Below are positions 1 to 11,484 of a stretch of DNA of 64,000 nt, piece after piece. The first letter of the stretch is position 1. Each line of letters opens with the position of its first letter. The notes below the pieces were generated by a model, which worked only from the letters and a program-made list of their open reading frames with translations, was not told the origin of the DNA and did no database searches. Source of the stretch: Pycnopodia helianthoides (lineage: Eukaryota > Echinodermata > Asteroidea > Forcipulatida > Asteriidae); NCBI GenBank assembly GCA_032158295.1, contig CM063249.1, positions 16,227,416 to 16,291,415 on the forward strand, written 5' to 3'. A program made the position numbers and the translations under genes.

Positions 1-1790
1 TTCTCGGTACTGGAAAAATTGTCCTGCTTATCGAGTAGTACCTGTGAGGGAGGTAAAATAAATCGGCCAGGACGACCACTTTGGGTTAGTGGATCGAAAG
101 GATTTCGCATTAAAACATCACTTCCACAGAGTGAGTTCTTAAATCCTTCTACTGTTTCGACTAGCCTTCTCTATAGTCATCGCCAACACCGTGTGCATCT
201 ACTTTGCCATGTAGATTTGTCCATGGAGAACTGGTCTTGCTATATTATATTCTACTGCCGCAGAGTAGATTTCGGAAAAGGGAGACTTCTCGATACTGAA
301 AAAATTGTCCTGCTTATCGAGTAGTACCTGTGAGGGAGGTAAAACAAATCGGCCAGGACTACCACTTTGGGTTAGTGGATCGAGAAGACTTCTCGCTAAG
401 AACATCACTGCCACAAAGTGAGTTCTTCAATGCTCCCTGCACTGTTTCGACTAGCCTTCTGTAGTCATCATGAGCAGAATGTTTGGTTAGGAGGCATTGC
501 ATGGTGAGGTATCATGTATATTAAGTTCCTTTAATAACACCATGTGTATATATCTACTTTGCCATGTAGATTTGTTCTTTGAGAACTTGTCTTGCTATTT
601 ATTCTACTGCGCTAGAGTAGATTTTGGAAACAGGAGACTTCTCTGTTATGAAAAATACCGTCCTGCTTATTGAGTAGTACCTGTGAGGGAGGTAAGAAAT
701 CAGCAAGGACTACCACTTAGGGTTAGTGGATCGAGAAGACTTCTCGCTAAGAACATCATTGCCACAAAGTGAGTTCTTCAATGCTCTCGCACTGTTTCGA
801 CTAGCCTTCTGTAGTCATCATGAGCAGAATGTTTGGTTAGGAGGCATTGCATGGTGAGGTATCATGTATATTAAGTTCCTTTAATAACACCATGTGTATA
901 TATCTACTTTGCCATGTAGATTTGTTCTTCGAGAACTTGTCTTGCTATTTATTCTACTGCGCCAGAGTAGATTTTGGAAACAGGAGACTTCTCTGTTATG
1001 AAAAATACTGTCCTGCTTATTGAGTAGTACCTGTGAGGGAGGTAAGAAATCAGCAAGGACTACCACTTAGGGTTAGTGGATCGAGAAGACTTCTCGCTAA
1101 GAACATCATTGCCACAAAGTGAGTTCTTCAATGCTCTCGCACTGTTTCGACTAGCCTTCTGTAGTCATCATGAGCAGAATGTTTGGTTAGGAGGCATTGC
1201 ATGGTGAGGTATCATGTATATTAAGTTCCTTTAATAACACCATGTGTATATATCTACTTTGCCATGTAGATTTGTTCTTTGAGAACTTGTCTTGCTATTT
1301 ATTTTACTGCGCCAGAGTAGATTTTGGAAACAGGAGACTTCTCTGTTATGAAAAATACTGTCCTGCTTATTGAGTAGTACCTGTGAGGGAGGTAAGAAAT
1401 CAGCAAGGACTACCACTTAGGGTTAGTGAATCGAGAAGACTTCTCGCTAAGAACATCACTGCCACAAAGTGAGTTCTTCAATGCTCCCTGCACTGTTTCG
1501 ACTAGCCTTCTGTAGTCATCATGAGCAGAATGTTTGGTTAGGAGGCATTGCATGGTGAGGTATCATGTATATTAAGTTCCCTTTTATAACACCATGTGCA
1601 TATATCTACTTTGCCATGTAGATTTGTTCTTTGAGAACTTGTCTTGCTATTTCTACTTCCGCAGAGTAGATTTCGGAATTCGGGAGACTGCTGACTAGTT
1701 CTGAAAAGAACTGTTCTGTTCTACCTTTTGGAAAGTAGTATGTCGCCCAGGACTACTACTTTCGCCCATGTAGATGGGTTTGGGCAAGGC
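1..1790. repeat. 350-bp tandem satellite with hairpin-string unit
   Basis: The same block recurs with a period of 350 bp: the landmark CATGTGTATATATCTAC starts at 541, 891 and 1241, with variant copies near 190 and 1592. The three central copies are nearly identical, which implies recent amplification; the outer copies are diverged, and the array continues off the left edge. In the unit beginning at 541, seven short inverted repeats follow one another: 552-571, 574-586, 603-621, 713-729, 732-746, 749-778 and 799-816. Minus-strand open frames of about 61-71 codons recur in each copy only because the DNA recurs. No protein family was recognised. Confidence 0.9.
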
Positions 1791-2010
1791 AACATTGGAG
1801 AGACACAACCTGGTTTTGGAGAAAAAAATTGTTAAGCATTTTGTATAAAAACCATAATGATTTAGGCCTAGGTATAAAAAAATATCCTATTAAGCGCATT
1901 ATTAAGCCGCGTGGAGCGCTCCAGCACAGCGAAGTGCCTTACCATGGGACGGAGACTGGTCGGACTTCACACTCCATGGCCACGAGGTGGGTGAGCTCAC
2001 CTATCTTGGA

Positions 2011-3166
2011 TTGATGATGTCAACTACAGGCAGCAGCTCGAAGGAGATTAGGAGGTGATTGGTCGTAGCAAGAACAGCAATTCCGAGTGGATGCCTTTGA
2101 GAACTGGGCATACAGGCGCGATCTCTGAGTGTCGTGGATGGAGAGGAGGACAAACTGCTGGGTTGATGGTGAGGTGATGCTGAGAAGACAGACGGCTGTG
2201 AGGAAGATGAGAAGGAGAGGTCCTCCAACAACATCATGGATGTTGACCACCGCAGCGCAATTTGCACCATCGGACTGAAGAGAGACGGCTACTCCTAGTA
2301 AATGGGAACCTAGCACAATTAAAAAGATTGTTATTGATGTTAAAAATATACCTGTAACACAGCAAGGGCATAAAATAGACAAAAATACAAAGAATATTAC
2401 TAATGGTCTAAAACACACGTAAATAATTATATAAAAGATGAATCTATTTAACTTGGTCAGAACAACCAACCTACAAAAGAGGAGCTACTAACACCCCCCT
2501 ACCTGGTGAGAGAAAATGCATTGATGATGTCAACTACAGGCAGCAGCTTGAAGGAGATTAGGAGGTGCTTGGTCGTAGCAAGAACAGCAATTCCGAGTGG
2601 ATGCCTTTGAGAACTGGGCATACAGGCGCGATCTCTGAGTGTCGTGGATGGAGAGAAGGACAAACTGCTGGGTTGATGGTGAGGTGATGCTGAGAAGACA
2701 GATGGCTGTGAGGAAGATGAGAAGGAGAGGTCCTCCAACAACATCATGGATGTTGACCACCGCAGCGCAATTTGCACCATCAGACTGAAGAGAGACGGCT
2801 ACTCCTAGTAAATGGGAACCTGCCACAATTAAAAAGATTGTTATTGATGTTAAAAATATACCTGTTATACAGCAAGGGCATAAAATAGACAAAAATACAA
2901 AGAATATTACTAATGGTCTAAAATATTAAATAGACAAAAATACAAAGAACATTACTAATGGTCTAAAACATTAAATAGACAAAAATACAAAGAATATTAC
3001 TAATGGTCTAAAACATTAAATAGACAAAAATACAAAGAATATTCCTAATGGTCTAAAACACACGTAAATAATTATATAAAAGATGAATCTATTTAACTTG
3101 GTCAGAACAACCAACCCACAAAAAAAGGGGCTACTAAACACCCCTCTACCTGGTGAGAGAAATTCA
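2011..3166. repeat. 510-bp tandem duplication (two copies)
   Basis: The block starting TTGATGATGTCAACTACAGG at 2011 restarts at 2521, and the copies stay collinear to TACCTGGTGAGAGAAA at the end of each. The second copy is longer only because an internal 45-bp segment is multiplied (2879-3066). A hydrophobic minus-strand open frame of 149 codons (2020-2469) is partly kept in the second copy (2530-2892). I do not recognise it and treat it as uncertain. Confidence 0.88.
2879..3066. repeat. 45-bp tandem array, four units
   Basis: Four head-to-tail copies of an AT-rich 45-bp unit containing TAGACAAAAATACAAAGAA and ACTAATGGTCTAAAA. The first 510-bp copy has a single unit at the equivalent place (about 2370-2413), so the expansion happened after the 510-bp duplication or was lost from the other copy. 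Confidence 0.9.
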
Positions 3167-3373
3167 CTTTATACATACAATCATAAAAATTGATGTTGTT
3201 AATCCCCAATATCACTCGGGGCAAAAAAAAGACAGCCATAATAGACTCTATGCTGCTAGAGATTTACAATTATCAATTTCAATTAAATATATAAAAGACA
3301 GAGTAGATTGTACAGATAGTACAAATACAGTGGCTTGTAGTGGTTTCGAATGGGACATTCGATAATAATAATA

Positions 3374-3497
3374 TGAAAGTATAAATAAATACTTTCATAA
3401 TTGGAACAAGAGGGTTAGGGTTAGGGTTAGGGTTAGGGTTAGGGTTAGGGTTAGGGTTAGGGTTAGGGTTAGCGTTAGGGTTAGGGTTAGGGTTAGG
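3374..3497 (+). repeat. Interstitial telomeric repeat (TTAGGG)n preceded by a hairpin
   Basis: About 14 head-to-tail TTAGGG units fill 3411-3497, with one TTAGCG variant near 3472. Immediately upstream is an 8-bp-stem hairpin (GAAAGTAT, six-base loop, ATACTTTC) at about 3374-3396. The G-rich strand reads rightward into more than 60 kb of DNA, so this is internal and not a chromosome end in this orientation. TTAGGG is the common metazoan telomere unit. Confidence 0.95.
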
Positions 3498-4690
3498 ACC
3501 TCGATGCCAACGATATAGACGGTTGGTATATCCCAACATATACACAACATACAAAAAAAACCTTAGAAATGGTATTAGCCAAAGTACCCTGAGTAAAAAT
3601 TAATCACCGAGGATGAAATAATCCATGACATTAACCAAACCTCCGAAAAACGAGCCAAGACCGACTTTGAAAATAAAAGATGCCGAGTTGATGTTAAAAT
3701 CCATCAAGCTGATAACAAAAATTACAAAAATGACTTGTAAAATTAATAGGAAAACCCCCTTACAGTGTTATTTCCTAATTACCTAGTGGCTGCACACAAC
3801 GTCAAAACCTTACTTAAATTAGATATACCAGTATATAAAAAATTGCATTTACTACATAGTGTAACAGAAGCCATAGATATTCAGTATCGAGGGTAACTTT
3901 ACCAACTACATTCACCAAAATACGGATGAAAGGTTAAACTTTGGGCAGACTACCGACGTAGCATTGACTACCTTATACTAATTTACAAATGTATTTAAAC
4001 AAATAAAGACATCCCATAGATATGGACTGATAAAAAAAGTTTACGTTGACCAAATGCAGAATGACTGCACGGGACCTTAAGAATTATTACAGTTGTCAAT
4101 ACTTCAGAGAGAAAAAAAAAATTATAATAGTAGATGTATAAAAAAGGTATGGATGAAGTAAGTAAAATATTACAAGAACCTCAAGATGATACCCATTGAG
4201 GAGACCCTAGTACCAACAGGTTAAACAGAAGACGATCCCTATAGAAGTATGACTAGGTAGAACAGCGTATTAGTTTATACAACATTTATGAAGCTAAACA
4301 AAGTCCTGAAATGACATAATACAGGAAGTAGTTTAATTAATTTGTATGCCAGGTCTCAAGGTGGAACCTTGAAAGCAATTAACCTGATGGGTTATAAAGT
4401 CTGCATGTAATGATGATGAAGACAGCCTAGTGACTGACTTGGAAAATGATCCACCATAGTGCCGATGGCACTAGGTGAAGTACCCTGTGAGGTATACCGG
4501 TACTACATGTACGGGTCAAGTCTAAGTCCAATTATGGCAGGTCTAATTACAACAAAACCATGTTAGTCTCTATGAGGAACCTTTGGTTCCCCTATAGGTC
4601 ATTTAGACCAAGATGAAAAAAATTATCAAGATGACTTCATAAATGAAGGTAGAAGAAGCTCAAGTAACGACACCACAAGTGACAGTTACG
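3498..4690. other. Gene-free AT-rich stretch with short hairpins
   Basis: No coding family was recognised; all frames are broken by frequent stops. A plus-strand open stretch without a start codon (about 3599-3739) and another near 3750-3895 are too short to interpret. Several tight inverted repeats are present: 4357-4371 (CAAGGT/ACCTTG), 4380-4394, 4457-4473 (TAGTGCC/GGCACTA) and 4576-4590 (GGAACC/GGTTCC). A 50-bp segment at 3517-3568 recurs at 15563-15618. Confidence 0.6.
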
Positions 4691-4699
4691 TAAATGGCT

Positions 4700-5625
4700 C
4701 ATATAAAAATGGATACTGAACACAGATGAGGATAAAGAGTTCAAGACTTAAAATATTTACAGAGTTACAGCAAGATAAAAAGCTAGGTGTCTCAACAACT
4801 GAGTTAACCTTTTTGAGTGAATCTACATTATTTAATTATAAACATGACATTGGAACATCCAATGACTTCCCTAGATGCTACACCATAAAGTTGTCATTAA
4901 AAAAGGTACAACAGGTAGATACAAAAAAAGCTAGTAACACTCAATAAGAAAAAGTGATTAGAAAAACTTATGAACTCAGAATGTCCTGGATAAAGTTTAA
5001 AAGTTACAGCAATATGGAAACTGAACCAAAAAAAGCTTTATTTCAGATGAGAATAAAAACATTATGGGAATGTGAGCCCATTGAAGTAGTGATATGAGAA
5101 CTCAAGACTCAAACAAGATTTAAAGAGTTACAGCAAGATGATGCTAGGCATTTCTACCCCTGCCCAAAAAACAAGACCTTAAACCACTAGGGTCTTGTGC
5201 TAGAGATACCCATCAACACAAAATGTTGAAAGTTGTTTACATCCTAGGTTGGAAATGGATACCTGACCCATAAAAGAGAGGTCAATGCATACAGGGACTG
5301 ACTGAGCAGAACACACCACACTGTAGATACTAAAACGTTCTTCACTTAAAGAGATATACTCTTCACTTAAAGAGATATAAACCACAAATAAAGCGTGATA
5401 TGGAAATGAAAAAAATATTATCTCACACATACATGAAAATGGATATTAACCACAGATGAGGATAAGATTATCAGCCCATTGTAGTAGCGATAAAGGACCT
5501 CAAGACTCAAAAAAAGATTGATAAAGATACAGCAAGATATAAAGCTAAGTGGCTCAACCACTGGGTCAGCCTTTTTATGAGAATCTACATAATTAGTTAA
5601 TTATAAACATGACATTGGCAGAGTC
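4700..5625. repeat. Three diverged direct repeats
   Basis: Blocks near 4700-4860, 5010-5150 and 5435-5620 share an ordered set of phrases: an ATGGATAYTRA-like start, ACAGATGAGGATAA, CTCAAGACTCAAA or a variant, ACAGCAAGAT, and in the outer two TTAATTATAAACATGACATTGG. Similarity is partial with indels. The 73-codon plus-strand open frame in the first block is not kept in the others, so it is unlikely to be a gene. Confidence 0.65.
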
Positions 5626-8600
5626 TTTCTCGAACTAAATGACAAGACAACACACATACATGCATACAAGGGGGACAAAAGCAGTCAAGTGGAAATACAT
5701 GAATAGAGGGAGTGGAGAGAGAAAAGCAAGAAGCATTCAGAAAGAGTAGGGGGTAAGCAGGGATTATGGCGACAAAGGGGGGGGGGTTGGAGGGAAGGGG
5801 ATGGCTAGACTACAAGAAGTTGGAAACACAAAGGACGAAATGGAAGGTTGGAAGAAAAGTGAATAATTAGTTAATAGGGCAGACTAAAAATATGGATATC
5901 TATGGGGGAAAGGGAGAAGGCAAAGACAAAGGGTTATTAGTCAACAGTTATAAAAATGACCAGTCTATCACCATCATTAGAGTTTTACCTAGAGAATGTT
6001 TTTATAAGAATTAAGGACGCAAAACCCAGGGGGGGCAGTATAGACTAACTTTATATTGAAAATGAAAATAAAAGAGGTTGTTGCAATCAATCTCTTTTTG
6101 TAAAGCCTGAAGGACTCTGGTACTGTATAGGAGTTGTGGAATGCAACAAGATTTTGTTGATTGTGTACCCACAAACTATACCAGCACGACCAAGAAACAT
6201 TAACATACAACCAAACAATTAAAACCATGAAGATGGTCCTACTGATTACTATGATAACAATGTTAAATTGTTATACGCTCCATTAAAATGGGAACCACCA
6301 CAACAGACGTTGACTCATTATACCACGACCATGGTATAGACCTTAGCGATCAACATTACCAGTTATGACCTGTAGGATCTTCTCCAGTCTCTGGTTGTGC
6401 CACGATGCTTTAGAAACTGGGTCTATGAAGGTGGAAAGGAAAGTGATACAACGATGTCAATATATAAACAAATAGAAAGTGACAAAGTGACATTGACAAG
6501 AGTGATGATAAGTGACAGCAAGTGACATTGCAACAACCGAGATACTGTGACGGCAAGTGACCTTACAACCATTGAGACACTATGACAGCAGGTAGCGACT
6601 AATGCATTTTCCCTACCAAGTGACAACCTTGAGCTTTCATCTCAGCTTGTTTTTCACCTTAAATGTTTTCTTCTTGAACCCTCTCACCAAAAACAACTTT
6701 TTTTAAGACTTGCATTAAAAAAAAATGTATTAAAAAAGGGAAATAATTCAACTCTCACAACGTTAAAAAGTTTCCATTTTGCTCATTTTGTCAATCACGC
6801 AAGAGTGGCCATGGGAGCTGCCGCAACTATATTTAAGGGGAAACTGTCATCATTCGTCATGACAAGCAAAAGGGAAACAACAAAACTAATTATGGTTGTA
6901 GTCAATTAATTGATATTTTTTGTTGTTTCACTATTTCCCTTATTCTCTTTAGCGGGTCATTATCTATGATTCACAATATAATGAAAAAAAAAAAATCAAA
7001 AGCATGTTTTAAAAAAGCAATTTAGGGTCCAATGGTCCAAGCTCTTCGGACTAGTAAAGTAGTACAGACCAAAAGAGAGGTCAATGTCAAATCTACTCTA
7101 GAACTTTTTGGTTGTTACGCTATCGCTATCTTGGAGACAATAGTGTAACAACCTCAGAGTTCTACCAGAAGTAGGAAGATAGGTCAAACCTAGCTGCGAT
7201 AATTGTAGCTCTTTGACAGGCTCTGAGTCTGATCCTATGACGATCAGGAGGATGGTGCATTACGATTTTGGTCAATGGAGGTACCGCACAGGTACGACCA
7301 AAGTAATAAAGGTCATACAATTGTTGCAATAACTTTTCAAATGCTGTCTTAGTCTTGATCTATCAGATGCCAAATTATGAACACCATAGCAGTAGTATTT
7401 CATGAAATAGAGTGAATAGCAAATGGTAATTTGAGGTCTGATGTCATAACTACCACTACCTTCCTTGTTTTATCATGATGATGTAATTGTTAAATGCACT
7501 TAAATGCCTAATCAAGGTCTAACCATGACAGACAAACTTGCACATTATGAAGTTGTTCAGATGTTCGGAAGTTTGCATTAATATGTCGAAGAGGAAAAAT
7601 TAGCGAGAAGAAAATAACAATAAAATAACTACATGTAGAGCTGTGTGTTTGTTTGCAAACGACACACAGAGTTGTTTCTTTTAAAACTGCACCTTTAAGG
7701 GGACGTCATGTGACATTTGATGATGTAAATATAGCAAATTTTAGATGTAACACATCCTGGCATGAATACAAGCAAGGTTTCAGCTCGATTATGCTGCCAT
7801 CGGGAGCATGGAGGAAATAGAATTAGCTAATTGCAAACTACTTACTAAATTCTAACCAAAATAACCTATGGTCTTTCTCAAAGCATGGGAGCATGGAGGG
7901 TAACGAATTTATTTTTAGCACTAGCTCATCATCATAGCTGCCACTGACACTCTGACAGTGCAACGGAAACCATGCAGAAGCTGACGTCCTACATGTGTAC
8001 CACCACCAGGACATAATATTGCTTAACAATTTTCTGGTAAGTATAATTATTTTGTGCTGTAGCTACTTTACTGATGGGCATGCTGGGCCCAGGGTAGCCC
8101 CATTTTGAACACTAGGCCACACTGTCAGTACCATACTCCATAGATGAGATAGAGCAATGCTATACGTGCCAATGTAATGCAATCCAACTTAATAAAAAGG
8201 GCTAAACCGGTCAGCAGAATCAATAAATGTTGTTGCTTACCTGCTCAAACAGGATCGAGTGTTTGCATGCTTTGATGATAAGTTGATAAGCAGATGAACA
8301 CCTTCACGAAGACAGCCACGAGATGCATGCAGCAGACTTGACAGGATCACACACACCCTGCTATTAAAAGTAAACAACATTAGGTTAGCGCAAAATTGAC
8401 ACCAGCGCAAGTTTTAAACTTGTCTAGGTTGCAGCTCATTGTTTTACACGCGCTCAACCGCAGTGATTCACTTCCAAAAGGAGGAAGAAACTTGCCCGAG
8501 AAAGTGCAAGCCTTATAGCGGGCAAATTTCAAACTTGCGAGGGTTACTACTTTGCGCTCAACAATTAATACGTGACGTCATGACGACTTTAGCAAGTGTC

Positions 8601-9415
8601 AAATTACATTAATTCAACGTATATATGTTCAAAGTTATCATAACTCCTTAACTACACTATGGATTTTTACGTTTTTTACATCATTGGAAATGTCTTCAAA
8701 AACTCTACAAATTTAACACAATTGACTTCCGGTCCAAACCGGATCTCATGAACTGCTCACAATTTAATCAAATTTTAACATCTGGTGTTTATTTACATTT
8801 AAATTCAAAGGTTAATATTTTAAAAACCATATCCCGTCCTATAAACTGCATAAGCTATTCTGACATTCTAGCTATACATCTTATGAAAGGGCTTAACATT
8901 TAACATGCAATGACATGACCCCAATTTGTGTCTTCCGGTCGAAACCGGAAGTTGACTGAAAAACATTTTTGCGCCTCGTTTTAATGTCTGCAAACAATCT
9001 GTAATTTTGAAATAAAGTGGTACCCCTGAAATTAAAAGAGTGATTATGTCATTATCTTCGGCAGGGCCTTCTCCTGACAAGTTGAATGTATTTTGGGGGA
9101 GGTGTGTTTTGGAAGAAAAAAATGGTATTCTATAGCGTTTATTTATGACATTCATATGTAAGATAAGCAATAAGCGGATAAGCAAGTTTTATTTTTTTTA
9201 AATGAGGCTTAATGAAATGGTTGCATCTGCCGAACAGCAAATAATAAGGTCGACTGTAACTTCCGAGGCTTAAATGAATTGACTATAATTTATGTACCCC
9301 TACAAGAAAATGACCGTAGGCTTCGGGGACTTATTTATACAGACTAACGTAAACCTTGGTTACTTGGATCACTCTGCTATCAGGGGCAAACACCACCGAG
9401 TTTCAGGGTCCGAGT
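5626..9415. other. Gene-free region
   Basis: No gene was recognised. The stretch holds a purine-rich section with a G-run near 5778, a 7-bp-stem hairpin at 6319-6338 (TATACCA/TGGTATA), a 13-bp interrupted-stem hairpin at 7110-7153 (GGTTGTTAC plus CTAT paired with ATAG plus GTAACAACC), and a 7-bp hairpin CTGTGTG/CACACAG near 7643-7676. Open frames of 60-105 codons are scattered on both strands without family resemblance. Confidence 0.55.
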
Positions 9416-10070
9416 TACTCCTAGAATTATGAGGTTCCATGAACCTCATAGAGGTCCATGTACAAACTACAATACAAAACTTTTTTTCATTTACGTTTCT
9501 GCACCTGGAGTTCTCATTTGAAATCGGATCTCGCCAAAATTAGGCTCTACGTGTTCCTTGGAATCTCATTGAGCGTTGCATGGGTCAAGAAAATCCACTC
9601 CACAAATTTAAAATTGTTAAAAAGCAATAAATTCTTCCGGTCATTCCCAGTCCTCTTCAAACAGTGTGAGTGTTATAACAAATATGGCGCTGGAGTCACA
9701 TGATGTGTGTACAAAACCAACCTACAGTTGCCGGGACCAGCGTTGCTGCGCGCGGAGTACCAGTTTGTTCGGTAGACCTTTGCGAGCGCAGCAAGCGCCA
9801 TATTTGTTATAACACTCACACTGTTTGAAGAGGACTGGGAATGACGGTAAGAATTTATTGCTTTTTAACAATTTTAAATTTGCGGAGTGGATTTTCTTGA
9901 CCCATGCAACGCTCAATGAGATTCCAAGGAACACGTAGAGCCTAATTTTGGCGAAATCCGATTTCAAATGAGAACTCCAGGTGCAGAAACGTAAATAAAA
10001 AAAAAGTTTTGTATTGTAGTTTGTACATGGACCTCTATGAGGTTCATGGAACCTCATAATTCTAGGAGTA
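9416..10070. mobile_element. Foldback element with ~275-bp inverted arms
   Basis: The left arm (9416-9690) is the near-perfect reverse complement of the right arm (9795-10070), separated by a GC-richer 104-bp spacer. The outer ends are TACTCCTAGAATTATGAGG and its complement. Matching open frames on opposite strands (9458-9703 plus, 9722-10057 minus) are mirror images caused by the arms, not genes. The arrangement fits a non-autonomous foldback or large-MITE element. Confidence 0.88.
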
Positions 10071-10564
10071 GGTCCGAGTAGCTTCGGCGTACAAAATATT
10101 ATATCTAAAAGACTAAGTCTAAGCAGAACTTCGAACGTTGAAGCAGTTTTCTTAACGCGTTCTGCACCATTAGATGAATAGAAGAGTCTTCTAAATGCTA
10201 ATAAGGATCTTCATTGACGTACACCTTGACCTGGCTGCGTACTCGTGCCATTCATCAAATGAAAAGGAAGAATTCCCTAAACTCCTTTATTTCAGACCAG
10301 AATTTCAACTGTTTCAGTGTAGATTTGACTGTATTTATCGTTTTTTAAAGTATTATTACGTTACTACCTAAGAAGTACATCGTCTAATAATTTTGGTTCC
10401 ATTTATTTTTAATTTTATGGTAGGCTGAAGGGTCATGTACCGGCACCATAGACAGCTGTGGATGCTGGTGTGGTGCTTGGGCTGTCTGCCATGAGGGTAA
10501 CCGGGCCCAATTTCATGGCTCTGCTTACTTCCGAATTCTGCGCTTACGATGACCATTCTAAATG

Positions 10565-10622
10565 TCCCGGTGTCATGGTCCCGGTGTCATGACACCGGCA
10601 TGACACCGGCATGACACCGGCA
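10565..10622. repeat. Tandem palindromic 12-mer (CCGGTGTCATGACACCGG)
   Basis: The half-motif CCGGTGTCATG occurs twice in direct orientation and then is answered by tandem GACACCGGCATG copies. The result is an 18-bp perfect palindrome embedded in a short array that can fold as a hairpin or cruciform. It is GC-rich in AT-rich surroundings. Confidence 0.9.
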
Positions 10623-11074
10623 GTCTGCAGCTGAACCATGGAGGAAGGAACCAAAATGTCAGCATTGTGGGATTGTTATGCAACCAAAACAAATGGAATT
10701 GACAGCAGGGGCAAATGGAATACTGATTGTACATTTTAGAAACTCAAATTATTTCTTTGTGAAACTTGAAAAGGATAAATGCTTAGAAGAGAAAACTCAC
10801 CAAACGTACACACAGCAGCCTGAACATTGGTTGTGTTGTATCTATAGTCTAACCACGCTAGTCATGCTTGATTGGTTTGATCGTGGCGCGCCACACTCAC
10901 GTGACCAAGTGCAGCGGGAGGCCAACTTGTTTTTTCTTACATCCTTCATTAATTTGTTTGGATTAAAACCCAATTTCTTATTTAATCATTTATGTGTTTG
11001 TTTATGTTTTCTGTATTTATTTATTTATTCATTATTTATTTATTAAAAATGTCAAGTAATACACCCCAAGGGAG

Positions 11075-11213
11075 CGGTTGTATGGCTTCTGACTGGCAAC
11101 CCCCAAGATATTGACAAAATAGGTAGACCGTTAACATAGGTCTTGATAGCTCATTTTGGTAGAGCGCCGGCACGTTAGTCCGGAGGTCGTTGGTTCAAAT
11201 CCCGCTCTCGTCA
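11075..11213 (+). mobile_element. tRNA-derived SINE, family A
   Basis: The block ends with a tRNA-like module: a box-A-like TAGCTCATTTTGGTAGAGC from 11147 and a box-B-like GGTTCAAATCC near 11192-11202. A T-rich tail follows. A second copy of the whole ~140-bp block lies on the minus strand at 54627-54768, including the leader around ATGGCTTCTGACTGGCA. The acceptor stem does not pair well, so this is a SINE rather than a functional tRNA gene. Confidence 0.85.
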
Positions 11214-11484
11214 ATTTTTTTTGTTTTTTTGTTTTTTTGTTCTTTATTTATTTATTTGCTAAATTGTTTATTCTTTTATATCTTTTTTGAATAACTATAA
11301 GTTAAAGTAAGTTTAATTTAATTTAAATTAATTTATTTTACTCTTTTGTTTTTCCTTTTTTACTTATATATTGTTTTCCTTTTTTTTTTTATCGGGGTGG
11401 GGCGAGGGATGTACCACAAAACACATCACTGAGACCTGGTAAGCCGAAATTGGGCCATAATATTGCAACAAAACAAACTACTAA

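Noticed and set aside
2020..2892. Hydrophobic minus-strand frames of 149 and 120 codons, apparently a duplicated membrane protein
   Set aside because: Their similarity follows from the DNA duplication. The frames differ at the left end and no family is recognised. Kept only as a remark.
3411..3497. True chromosome end
   Set aside because: The G-rich strand points into more than 60 kb of further sequence containing genes; the repeat is internal.
9458..10057. Two similar ~80-110-codon proteins on opposite strands
   Set aside because: They are mirror images produced by the inverted arms of the foldback element.
11140..11213. A tRNA gene
   Set aside because: Box A and box B are present but the acceptor stem does not pair, and the block recurs with the same non-tRNA leader at 54.7 kb, so it is a SINE.
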